A stretch of DNA of 64,000 bases from Halalkalibacter wakoensis JCM 9140. Lineage in GTDB: Bacteria; Bacillota; Bacilli; Bacillales; Bacillaceae_D. The notes beneath the pieces are model-generated. The model worked only from the letters and a program-made list of their open reading frames with translations. It had not been told where the DNA came from and made no database searches. A program made the translations under genes and the position numbers. Positions within the stretch are counted from its first letter, which is position 1; the number at the start of each line of letters is the position of its first letter. Below, piece after piece: positions 8,936 to 17,178 of the stretch. The stretch spans positions 54,409 through 118,408 of the forward strand of contig NZ_BAUT01000005.1 in assembly GCF_000513095.1 (NCBI RefSeq), read 5' to 3'.

Positions 8936-9067
8936 TTATTGAGCTTTAATTTTTTTTAAGATCCTCAAAAATGCTTTTGCCATTCTTTCTAGATTAGGCT
9001 TATTGACCTCTTTTATCTGACAAGGTGGTTCTGAATTAAAACGATGTTCCTTAGATGTCTTTTTCAT
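8936..9067 (-). CDS. 43-residue charged protein (element cargo)
   Basis: Reads MKKTSKEHRFNSEPPCQIKE and VNKPNLERMAKAFLRILKKIKAQ. An AAGGGTGA ribosome binding site precedes the ATG. The highly basic helix LERMAKAFLRILKK is of a kind seen in small proteins of Bacillus phages and recombinase elements (recollection, not checked). Candidate accessory factor, but no direct evidence. Confidence 0.55.
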   Translation of the reverse strand: MKKTSKEHRFNSEPPCQIKEVNKPNLERMAKAFLRILKKIKAQ

Positions 9068-9166
9068 GAAATCACCCTTATTCAATGTTTCTTAAATTCA
9101 TATTCAAAACGCGAGATAAATTTGCTAGTCCTCATACTATTATGTGAACGATATTCGGACTCAGCA

Positions 9167-9203
9167 AAAAAGGAGAACTTACCTTCTAGTAAGAACTCCT
9201 TTT
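9167..9203 (-). terminator. terminator after the cyclo-ligase-like gene
   Basis: AAAAGGAG...CTCCTTTT hairpin with inner GTAAG/CTTAC pairing and a following T-run on the minus strand, just past the stop at 9212 (the stem begins within 10 nt of it). Confidence 0.65.
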
Positions 9204-9211
9204 CCACCTGA

Positions 9212-9931
9212 TTATTCTTTTCTTCTTGTAAGCTCCCATATTTCCCTTAATACAGGCATTTCCTCCAGTTCTTTTTCCGTTACAAGATCCCACTGAATTC
9301 CATTAGGCTTCTCATATGTAGAATTTGTCTTTATCAGTTCATGTTCAGTTGCAATCCAATCAACGGTTAAATCAAATGGATCTTTTGGTAGCTCAGCATC
9401 TGTTAATTGAGCACTATGGACTGTACCTATTACTGGAACATCAGGATTCCCAAGTTCACGAATAATCGCATATTCTCTATCTGCATAGCCCTCACCTTTC
9501 CCGACCCTTCTACCATCTTTATGCAGAGCAACAGAACCAGCGACGAACAGATCGATTGGCGGAAGATCCGAAAGGGCAATTTCTTTGCCGTAAGTTTTCA
9601 TATGAGAAAGACTAGCTGCCTTTTTTTCTTCTCCAATTGGAACCCATTCTGGCCTTATCATAATAAACCCCGCTTTTAGTCTTGGTGTCGGTACAAGTAA
9701 TACTTTTCTATCCTTAATGATTTGGGTTCTAAGCGGTAGTTGTGGAGCATCAGGATTAACCTTAATGACATTTGCTTCCTTGTACTCTGGCATCAACGTT
9801 ACAAATTGAGCAGCTTTTTCTGCACCTTTAAAATTCGGGATACGGTTTTGTAAGGGAAAAGGGAATCTCCCTAATTTATTTTCTGATAGATACTTCCATG
9901 TTGATTCTCGAATTTCTTGTTTCGTAATCAT
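9212..9931 (-). CDS. 5-formyltetrahydrofolate cyclo-ligase-like protein (element cargo)
   Basis: 239 residues. N-terminal ESTWKYLSE, central LLVPTPRL, and RRVGKGEGYADREYAIIREL correspond to the GKGxGYxD nucleotide/folate motif of the MTHFS (5-formyl-THF cyclo-ligase) family. The family's short form is about 190 residues; this longer form matches MTHFS-domain-like proteins of uncertain substrate. Its start overlaps the stop of the lipoprotein gene by 4 nt, so the two are co-translated. A metabolic enzyme as cargo in a recombinase element is unusual. Enzyme activity not certain. Confidence 0.8.
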   Translation of the reverse strand: MITKQEIRESTWKYLSENKLGRFPFPLQNRIPNFKGAEKAAQFVTLMPEYKEANVIKVNPDAPQLPLRTQIIKDRKVLLVPTPRLKAGFIMIRPEWVPIGEEKKAASLSHMKTYGKEIALSDLPPIDLFVAGSVALHKDGRRVGKGEGYADREYAIIRELGNPDVPVIGTVHSAQLTDAELPKDPFDLTVDWIATEHELIKTNSTYEKPNGIQWDLVTEKELEEMPVLREIWELTRRKE

Positions 9932-10674
9932 TCTTTATCCTCTCTCCCCTTATACCACTCAAACTGACGCAAGTATTGTTCCAATTCATTTATTTCACCT
10001 GATTGAAAAACAATACCTTTATGATCAAACACGAAAAATTCCGTTGGATGGTTGATTGTTAATATTTCTTGATAGTCAATAGCCGAATCATTTGAAAAAG
10101 TTGTAAAGCCTAAACATTTGATGTAACTTGCATGTGCCGTTAAATTTGCAATCTCATGAATATCAGCTTGAATAACATTTCCCTCTTTGCTCGTAACATC
10201 ATCTTCCATAAAAACATACACGCAATATGATCCTTCTTTATCAGAAGTATAACGTGAAATAACCTCTTCGAACGTGATGTCATGAAAGGAACGTATCTCG
10301 ACTTTACCAGCTTTATAGACTGGTAAGTTCGCATATGGATCATCCTTTTCAAGTTTCGTTATTTCTGATTGAAAGTCACCTTTTACCCAGACGTTAGCAC
10401 TAAGAGACGGATAGCTTTCTTGCCACGTAACTTCATTGCCATTCTCGTCATAAAAAGGTACCTCCTCATCAAAAGTTATTCGATAAGCCTCAATCTCTTT
10501 TGGCGAAACAAATGATTGCCGCTCTTCTTCAGTTAGTAAATCATCAACCATTATAAAGAACTCTCTTTCATCCATACCATGAATATGACCTTCTATATTC
10601 GGGTTTTCCGTTAACTCTTCATTGTTACAGCCAACTAGGAACAACAAAGCTAAAAGTAAATAAGTAAGTTTCAA
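9928..10674 (-). CDS. lipoprotein with possible thioredoxin-like C-terminal half (element cargo)
   Basis: 248 residues beginning MKLTYLLLALLFLVGCNNEE: a signal peptide with lipobox LVGC. The C-terminal half (SYCVYVFMEDDV..., HPTEFFVFDHKGIVFQSGE) has the strand-turn pattern of a thioredoxin-like fold but no CxxC. AGGAGGGAAG ribosome binding site. It comes before the cyclo-ligase-like gene and 218 nt after the recombinase. Function unknown. Confidence 0.75.
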   Translation of the reverse strand: MKLTYLLLALLFLVGCNNEELTENPNIEGHIHGMDEREFFIMVDDLLTEEERQSFVSPKEIEAYRITFDEEVPFYDENGNEVTWQESYPSLSANVWVKGDFQSEITKLEKDDPYANLPVYKAGKVEIRSFHDITFEEVISRYTSDKEGSYCVYVFMEDDVTSKEGNVIQADIHEIANLTAHASYIKCLGFTTFSNDSAIDYQEILTINHPTEFFVFDHKGIVFQSGEINELEQYLRQFEWYKGREDKE

Positions 10675-10774
10675 GCTTCTTCCCTCCTACTTTTATTGTT
10701 GAGATGTACTACTTTATCATTCTTATGTTCAAATTGTTCGGAAAGGTGACAGGTTCAACCTTTAAAAATGAAAC

Positions 10775-10805
10775 AAGCTAATTTTTGTTTAGCAAAAACT
10801 AGCTT
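10775..10805 (-). terminator. terminator after the recombinase gene
   Basis: AAGCTA...TAGCTT stem with inner TTTTTG/CAAAAA pairing and a T-rich tail on the minus strand. It would separate recombinase transcription from the lipoprotein gene. Confidence 0.65.
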
Positions 10806-10892
10806 ATAAAGTGAATCTCTATTATATTACATACCAGAATTTTTACAATGTCCTTCATTCAACTCATACCCGCGTCACCTTAAGTCTACTAA

Positions 10893-12432
10893 TTAATAAT
10901 ATTCAATTACTAATTGAAAAGGGTAATTTCGTCTTTCTGGATTACGTGTTGATTTATTTGAAACATCAGTTGGCATCTTCCTTGAATAATAAATTTTTTT
11001 AATGACCAATTTCAGCGTTTCATTTAATAGATCCGAGTGATCTTTTATGTTACTAAGGCTCATTTTAGAAAGTACTCCACAAATTTGAGCATCCGAAGTC
11101 TTTGCCTTTTTATCGTTAATTTCATCTTTAAGATTTTTATGTTCTCGCTGAAGATACAAAAGTAAATCTTCTAATTCCTGCTTCTTTTCCCTTACCTCTT
11201 TATGCGTAAAAATCCCTGCCACTGCTAGATCAATTAGATTTTTCTTTTCATCTTTTACTTCTTTGATTTTATTTTCTATCCTGTTAAGTCGGTGAATGCA
11301 ATCTTTGTCATTTGTAGCGAACTTCTTTTCATCTAGTGCTTTTATCGCTTCCATGATTTCCTCTTTAAACGTTTGGAGATGAAGAATCACGTGCTTCTCG
11401 ACATACTCTAGCTTAATACCAGCATTTCCACATTTCTTCCCTTTTTCATTTAAGTACTCACACTTTTTTAGCGTATACATGTTGCCATTATTGCTTTTTT
11501 GTGTTGTCATTTTCTTTCCGCATAAAGAACAATAAAGCAAATCTTTTAAAAGTGTTACACCCATTTTATTCGCTGGTTTCTCACGGAAAAAAGTTGATTT
11601 TATCGCGCGCTCATTTCTGTCTTTATTTATTTCATCCCAAATTTCTTCTTCTATAATTGCTGGGTGCGTTTCTTTACATACTATTTTCTCTAATGTTTCA
11701 TAGATAAACTTGCCATTCTTTCTTCACTTTTTTTCGATCATGAAAAACCGTCCACCCCTTATATACTGGGTTTTTAATGATTCGTTTAATAGACGATAAA
11801 TTGAAATATTTCCCTGTAGCTGACTTATACCCTTCTGCATTGAGAATGTCTCTTATTTTGAAGCTACCTAACCCTTGAGAATGAAGAGTGAAAATGTAAC
11901 GAATCGTTTCCGCTTCTTCTTCCTTAATTTCCAGCTTTTTTGTTTTGGGGTTTCGCACGTATCCAAACGGAGGACTTCCTGAAATGTATAAACCGGCTCT
12001 AGCCATCTGAATTTTATTGTTCTTCGATCGCTTCCCTATAAGAGCATGCTCCTGGGAAGCAATAAGCGCTCCAAATCGAAACGTAAGAACATCATGATCA
12101 TTGTTTGCTAGATCATAGACTTTTTCTGGTGTAATAATCGGTTTATCATAATCTTTGCAATATTGAAGAACAGTTTCAGAGATTAATCCATTCCTTGATA
12201 AGCGCGATAGTTCAACGACGAGGATCGCATCAAATGTTTCGATTTCATTAAGTAATCTCTGCAATTGTGGTCGTTTCCCTAGTTCAGACGAGCCTCCGGA
12301 GAGAACCTCCTCATAAGTTTCAAAAGTAAAACCATTCTTACAGGCAAAAGATTCTAACAAAGTTCGATGATTAACCAACGTTTCAAAGTTTTCCAATTTT
12401 TTATCTTGTGAAATACGAAGATACATTGCCAC
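10893..12432 (-). pseudogene. large serine recombinase of the kamA element, one frameshift
   Basis: N-terminal resolvase domain (MAMYLRISQDKK with the nucleophile serine, then VVELSRLSRNG with the paired arginines). Then the recombinase domain (PPFGYVRNPKTKKLEIKEEEAE, DILNAEGYKSATGKYF), a zinc ribbon (LLYCSLCGKKMTT, CEYLNEKGKKCG) and a coiled coil. Restored length is about 512 residues, like SpoIVCA. The frame breaks between about 11703 and 11727. The second frame continues YETLEKIV...HPAIIEEEIWDEI, normal for the family, so one extra base explains it. The GTG at 12432 has AGGAGAG 9 nt upstream and lies 59 nt after the stop of the kamA N-terminal frame, so it is probably co-transcribed with kamA. 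If the frameshift is real the element may be locked in place. Confidence 0.88.
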
Positions 12433-12490
12433 ATGTCTGATCTCTCCTAAAGTTGCCACGTTCCATCCATTCCCTTCTACTTGAGAAATT

Positions 12491-13534
12491 TCATGTTGAT
12501 TTTATTGTGGTACTCTCAATAAGAAACGACGTTGGTACACTATAACCAGATGTATGACCGCGTAACCCTTCAATGATCTCAATCCCCTTTGAAATAGGTG
12601 CACGGAAATGACCTATTCCTTCTGATAAATCACATTGATAAATGTAGTAAGGTCTTACTCTCATTTTTACTAAATCATGATTTAACTTTTTCATAATCGG
12701 CAAGCTATCGTTAATTCCGGCCAAAATGACTGCTTGATTTCCGACAGGTACTCCCGAATTAACGAGCATCTCACAAGCTTTCTTTGATTCTGCCGTTATC
12801 TCAACAGACGTATTAAAATGTGTGTTTAACCAAACTGGATGATACTTTTTTAAAATGTTACATAAGTTTTCTGTAATTCGTTGTGGAAAAACGACCGGTG
12901 CTCTTGTTCCAATTCGTATAATTTCAACATGAGGAATGTTTCGTAAGTTTTTTAATATATATTCTAATACTTTGTCATTAATTAATAGGCCATCACCGCC
13001 AGATAAAAGAACATCCCGTACATTTGGGGTGTTTTGAATATATTCAATCGCTGCGTCTAATTGTTTTTTGGGGACGCCCATGCCAATTTGTCCTGAGAAC
13101 CGTCGCCTTGTACAGTAACGACAATACATCGAACATTGATTTGTGACTAAAAATAATACTCGATCAGGATAGCGATGAGTTAATCCTGGAACTGGTGAGT
13201 CTTCATCTTCCTCTAAAGGATCTTCTAAGTCATGTTTCGTTTTATTGATTTCGGCATCTATTGGAACAGATTGCATTCGTATTGGACATCTTGGGTCATC
13301 TGGGTTCATCAGTGATGCATAATAAGGTGTTATATTTAAAGGAATGGTTTTGGTCGAGATCCTGACGCCTTCTACTTCTTCAGGAGTCAGATTGATGACT
13401 TTTTTCAAGTCATCTAACGTACGAATCGTATTCGTGAGCTGCCAAATCCAATCATCCCACTGTTCCTGCTTTACATCTTTCCACAATTCAATGTCTTTCC
13501 AATGGCGACTTGGTTTATATAAATCCATTTTCAT
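12491..13534 (-). pseudogene. kamA: kamA N-terminal segment (lysine 2,3-aminomutase), interrupted by the element
   Basis: Radical SAM enzyme that converts L-lysine to L-beta-lysine. CSMYCRYC at residues 134-141 binds the [4Fe-4S] cluster and LSGGDGLL follows. The frame matches KamA through LRGHTSGYSVPT (residue 335), then ends in 12 element-encoded residues before TGA. The PLP lysine (PGGGGK) is missing; it lies 4.6 kb away at 7470-7895. GGAGGG stands 7 nt before the ATG, and a sigma-54 promoter lies about 40-50 nt upstream. Without excision the product cannot be active. Confidence 0.93.
12529..12538. other. right attachment core of the intervening element
   Basis: Minus strand GTACCAACGT at the end of the kamA homology; partner of 7886-7895. 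The predicted crossover CC is at 12534-12535. The A/C difference after CC is silent (both proline codons). Confidence 0.75.
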
Positions 13535-13570
13535 TCATAAACCCTCCTAACATTTGCTTACCTTATACAA

Positions 13571-13587
13571 TGCAATTGTTATGCCAA
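13571..13587 (-). promoter_or_regulatory. sigma-54 (-24/-12) promoter of kamA
   Basis: Minus strand TTGGCATAACAATTGCA fits the consensus TTGGCAC-N5-TTGCA with one mismatch. GG and GC are exactly 10 nt apart. The predicted start is some 25 nt upstream of the kamA ATG. A CACTG/CAGTG inverted repeat at 13712-13733, about 130 bp upstream, is at the right distance for an activator site, but is only a guess. Confidence 0.8.
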
Positions 13588-13634
13588 CTTGAATTGCACT
13601 AAAATATCTTAATGTTTTATAAAGACAACAAAAA

Positions 13635-13658
13635 AAGCTGCCTATTTTTAGGCAGCTT
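13635..13658 (-). terminator. terminator after the anti-sigma gene
   Basis: AAGCTGCCTA / TAGGCAGCTT, perfect 10-bp stem, 4-nt loop, followed by seven T on the minus strand. It isolates the sigma-54 promoter of kamA from upstream transcription. Confidence 0.85.
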
Positions 13659-13743
13659 AATAAAGTCATTTCCTATTAACTAGTATTTTTAATGGAATGC
13701 TAAAAAACTGGCACTGACTAATTTTCAGCAGTGATTTAACAAA

Positions 13744-15147
13744 TTAATGCCATTCCAGCGAATCAATAAAAAGCTGTAGTCTTTGCATAAACACCCCACC
13801 GTTATAATCTTCTCGATCTGCATGCTTATGTTTATAATACCACTCTCCTGACTGCTCAAAAAGCTCGATAGATCCATCAATAAACGCATCATCCATTCCG
13901 CTGTAATAAGCGTAGTGATGGGGAGTTCCACCGCCTAAATCTTCATGGTAAGAAGGATCTATCCCAAACGTTTCAAACATGATTTCTTTTCCTCGGTCCA
14001 GTGGAAATCCTTCTTTTAATTTTCCGAATGAATAAAAACTTTTTTCCGATACTTCCGGATTGAAAAAGCGCCATTCTGTAAAATAATCATGCTCCATTTG
14101 TTCAACAGAGATGTCGGTAGGTATATAACTAGTTATTCGTAATTCTTCTATTTCAAACAGTTCTAAATGTATCTCCTCATAACCAAACGCTCCTATTCGA
14201 AGAAGTGCTTTCTTTTCGGTTGGTCGTTCGTAATCAGGGTGCCTTTCTCCTTCACCGTAAGTATAGGACTCTCCTACAGTACCCAAATAAGTAAAGAAAA
14301 GCCAAGATGCCGTCCAACTCTCTTTGGTATGAAGAGGATATTGAGCCGTATAAATCATCGATTGCCCAAATAACTCAGAAACATATATTTCGATGAATTT
14401 CCCTTCGTCTTCATCAAAGAAGGCAAACATCTCTGTACTCTCCATGCTAAAAGGAAAAACCTCTTTATATGGAAAAGAAATGGTGAAGTTCATTCTCATA
14501 TGTTCGATTAGCCTATCAGGAGGAACATCAACTTGGTTTAAGTGGGCAAAAGCTGCCAGAGCTTCTTGCTTCCTCTCTTCTAAAACCTCTTCTGTTACAC
14601 TCTCGTCAAATAGTGACAAATTCATCGTTTGACCTTCATTCCCTGTCACCTGAATGAAGTGCTCATCTTCTACATGGCTCTCCTCAATGGACCAACCAGA
14701 AGGTAAATAAACAGAAAATGTGTCATTGTAAATGTTATTCGTTCTCATACCATTTAAGTCATCATAATCAAATGTAGGCCTATCAAATATTTCTTCTAAT
14801 AACGCATCCTCTTCTTCATTTTGCTGAATTTGGACCGTTTCCCCACCCCTGATTTCCTCTTCGTAATCTGTTGGATTTGCTGGAACTACTTCATCTTCAA
14901 GAAAATTTGTATTGGCAATTAAAAGTCCTGCTATCCCAGCTGCAGTGAGCGTAGCGATTCCACCGATCAATTGTGAACGACGCTTTTTGTGATTTTTCTT
15001 TCTAGTTAAAGATCTGCCTTTATCCAATTGATTTAATCCTTCCTGAAATGATTGAAGGCTTTTTTCACGAACTTGTTTACTTATTTTCACTTTTTGTTTT
15101 TGTTTAAGAATCGTTCGAAGCTCATCATCATGACGGTTATGGCTCAT
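13744..15147 (-). CDS. membrane-anchored anti-sigma factor-like protein
   Basis: 467 residues: a basic N-terminal cytoplasmic region of about 75 residues (MSHNRHDDELRTILKQKQKV), one transmembrane helix at about 78-98 (LIGGIATLTAAGIAGLLIAN), and a large acidic extracytoplasmic domain. Its start overlaps the end of the ECF sigma gene by 4 nt, the usual arrangement of a sigma factor and its membrane-bound antagonist. The outer domain contains a DUF4367-like stretch (FSVYLPSGWSIEESHVEDE). Signal sensed unknown. Confidence 0.8.
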   Translation of the reverse strand: MSHNRHDDELRTILKQKQKVKISKQVREKSLQSFQEGLNQLDKGRSLTRKKNHKKRRSQLIGGIATLTAAGIAGLLIANTNFLEDEVVPANPTDYEEEIRGGETVQIQQNEEEDALLEEIFDRPTFDYDDLNGMRTNNIYNDTFSVYLPSGWSIEESHVEDEHFIQVTGNEGQTMNLSLFDESVTEEVLEERKQEALAAFAHLNQVDVPPDRLIEHMRMNFTISFPYKEVFPFSMESTEMFAFFDEDEGKFIEIYVSELFGQSMIYTAQYPLHTKESWTASWLFFTYLGTVGESYTYGEGERHPDYERPTEKKALLRIGAFGYEEIHLELFEIEELRITSYIPTDISVEQMEHDYFTEWRFFNPEVSEKSFYSFGKLKEGFPLDRGKEIMFETFGIDPSYHEDLGGGTPHHYAYYSGMDDAFIDGSIELFEQSGEWYYKHKHADREDYNGGVFMQRLQLFIDSLEWH

Positions 15148-15707
15148 CGGCTACTCACCTCCAGCTCCATTTTTTCTGATAAAGCCATTCGCGCTCGTCG
15201 TTGTATCGACTTAACGGAAAGAACGGATTTCCCCATAATGTCAGCTGTTTCTTTAATGGAAAAATCTTCAATAAACCGTAAATGTAAAACGTTGCGATAG
15301 TGAGTAGGCAATTTATCAATGATTTCTAAAACCTCATTCATATGTATATGACGCACTGCGATTTCTTCAGCAGACTCGTCCTTTCCACCAAGCTCTTCCA
15401 AAAAACCTTGCTCTATGGCCATAGACTGTCGTTCTTTGTTTTGTTTGCGATAATAATCAATAACTGTATTACGTGCAATTTTAAAAATCCATGTTTTAAA
15501 AGAAGCTTTCCCTTCAAATCGATCAAGCTGACTTGCAGCTTTAAAGAAAACGTCTTGCAGCAATTCCTCTGTGTCGTGATAGCTATTCGTCTGTATGTAT
15601 ATATATTGAAAAATCCGTTCCACATATCGATCATGTAATTGTTGAATAGCTTGCTGATCACCTGAAAGAATCTCACGTATGAGTTCGTGATCGTTCAATT
15701 TTTTCAC
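15144..15707 (-). CDS. ECF-type RNA polymerase sigma factor
   Basis: 187 residues with region 2 (RYVERIFQYIYIQTNSYHDTEELLQDVF, KTWIFKIARNTVIDYYRK) and region 4 (LPTHYRNVLHLRFIEDFSIKETADIMGKS, VKSIQRRARMAL). GGAGGGTG ribosome binding site. Translationally coupled to the downstream anti-sigma gene. A CGTC (15734-15737, minus strand) about 30 nt upstream could be the -10 element of an autoregulated ECF promoter. Not clearly SigV, SigW or SigX. Confidence 0.9.
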   Translation of the reverse strand: MKKLNDHELIREILSGDQQAIQQLHDRYVERIFQYIYIQTNSYHDTEELLQDVFFKAASQLDRFEGKASFKTWIFKIARNTVIDYYRKQNKERQSMAIEQGFLEELGGKDESAEEIAVRHIHMNEVLEIIDKLPTHYRNVLHLRFIEDFSIKETADIMGKSVLSVKSIQRRARMALSEKMELEVSSR

Positions 15708-15885
15708 CCTCCTATTCTTTTGTCATAACTATAGACGTGGATAATAGAAAAAGGATGCTTCTGATCAAGAATTTTCTATACAAAAGAAATAAGCCGCCTC
15801 ATAACGATTCACCCTATTCAATCTGTAAAAGACTGAAGTCTTTGATTGGGTCTTCGTTACTAAGACAGCATCTTTGATTTACACC

Positions 15886-16881
15886 CTATTTGATTAAAAA
15901 GCCAATTTTCCCTAACTGCTCTGCTGCTTCAAGTCGTTGAAACGCTTCTTCGTAATGACTTAATGGGACCATTTGATCAAGAACAGGACGAATTTTATGG
16001 ACTTGGATGAACTCAAGCATTTCCTTAAATTCCTCTGCGCTCCCCATGGTCGAACCCAGAAGGTTTAACTGTCCGTAAAAAAATTGGCGAATGTTTATAT
16101 GAATTTCATCTCCTGCGGATGCTCCAAATGTTACCATCGTTCCACCAGGTCGAACTTGACTAAGTGATTTGTTAAATGTTGCTGCACCAACTGATTCAAC
16201 CACTAAGTCCATTTTCTCTCCATCTAACTCAAGACTCCAATCAATTGCATGGCTATCAATGGCATAGTCAGCGCCAAGAGCAATCGCTTTATCCCGTTTC
16301 TCCTTAGAACGTGAAGTTACGTAAACGTTAGCACCTACCGCTTTCGCAAATTGTAATAGAAATGTTGCAACACCACTTCCAATCCCTGGTATAAGCACTT
16401 TCATATGTGGTTGTATATTCCCTCTCGAAAACAAAACACGATAAGCTGTTAATGCTGCTAATGGCAATACACCTGCTTCTTCCCAAGTTAAGTAATCTGG
16501 TTTTGTTTCTATGTTTTTTGCTGGAACGACAATGGATTCAGCAAACGTTCCATGAAAAGGATGCCCAATTATTTCAAACCCTTCCGGAGGTGCATCACTT
16601 GTTTGATCCCACCCTAGCCCAGGATTTACGATAACAGGGTCACCAACTTGAACGTGTTGCACCCCTTCACCAACTGATTCAATAACACCAGCTCCATCAG
16701 AACCGATAATGAGTGGTGGTTCGGTAGAGGAGTGCCGATGGAGCACAAATAAATCACGATGATTTAATCCAGCTGTTTTTAACTTCACTCTTACTTCCCC
16801 TGCTTTTGGCTGAAGCTCTTCCATTTCACGATAGCTTAAACCGTCAGTTCCTATTTTCCCTTCATGAACAACTGCTTTCAT
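15886..16881 (-). CDS. zinc-independent quinone oxidoreductase/alcohol dehydrogenase family protein
   Basis: 331 residues of the medium-chain dehydrogenase/reductase superfamily: N-terminal GroES-like domain (GEVRVKLKTAGLNHRDLFVLH) and a Rossmann domain with IPGIGSGVATFLLQFAKAVG, then VYVTSRSKEKRDKAIALGAD. Similar to B. subtilis YogA. The catalytic-zinc cysteines are not evident, fitting the quinone-reductase branch. Start set at the ATG at 16881, 7 nt after AAAGGAGTG. Monocistronic, divergent from the cupin gene. Substrate unknown. Confidence 0.87.
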   Translation of the reverse strand: MKAVVHEGKIGTDGLSYREMEELQPKAGEVRVKLKTAGLNHRDLFVLHRHSSTEPPLIIGSDGAGVIESVGEGVQHVQVGDPVIVNPGLGWDQTSDAPPEGFEIIGHPFHGTFAESIVVPAKNIETKPDYLTWEEAGVLPLAALTAYRVLFSRGNIQPHMKVLIPGIGSGVATFLLQFAKAVGANVYVTSRSKEKRDKAIALGADYAIDSHAIDWSLELDGEKMDLVVESVGAATFNKSLSQVRPGGTMVTFGASAGDEIHINIRQFFYGQLNLLGSTMGSAEEFKEMLEFIQVHKIRPVLDQMVPLSHYEEAFQRLEAAEQLGKIGFLIK

Positions 16882-17178
16882 TGCTATCACTCCTTTATAC
16901 GGTTTTCACTTGAATGAAGTTATCATTAAAAATAATTCCTATCATTTTTGTCTATGATTAGTAGGAACCATTATAACACATAGAGAAAGGCTAAATATGT
17001 CATAAATTACATATAAAAAGGTATTCGTTCATCTACCATTGCTATAGCGTGACTTTTGCTAAGTGAATAGGCAGGAGTTCAACTAGAATAATAGGCTTGC
17101 TCTACAACTTTAGGTTGAGTACATTCTAAAAACACTAGGCATATGATAATTTCATAAAAGTTGAAAGGAATGAACAAC

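Larger units (their letters stand above)
7893..12535. mobile_element. 4.64-kb serine-recombinase intervening element inserted in kamA
   Basis: Bounded by two copies of a short core inside the two halves of kamA. Precise recombination restores an in-frame kamA. All larger genes in it run on the minus strand like kamA: recombinase, lipoprotein, cyclo-ligase-like protein, membrane protein. The ends joined as a circle give arms AAGAAATGACGT and ACGTCGTTTCTT around ACCA, an imperfect palindrome (11 of 12 arm positions) centred on CC, as expected of a serine-integrase attP. Organisation resembles the small skin-like elements (vfbin, vrin, gin) described in sporulation genes, but I know of no such element in kamA. 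Confidence 0.88.

Noticed and set aside
10811..11002. 63-codon plus-strand frame at the recombinase end
   Set aside because: Antisense to the conserved recombinase C-terminus, no ribosome binding site, AT-rich composition only.
12460..12490. Programmed read-through fusing kamA' with the recombinase
   Set aside because: A clear stop and a separate ribosome binding site before GTG 12432 make independent translation the simpler reading.
7893..12535. The element as a transposon or IS in kamA
   Set aside because: No terminal inverted repeats, no target duplication, no transposase; the recombinase type, shared core and precise in-frame restoration fit site-specific integration.
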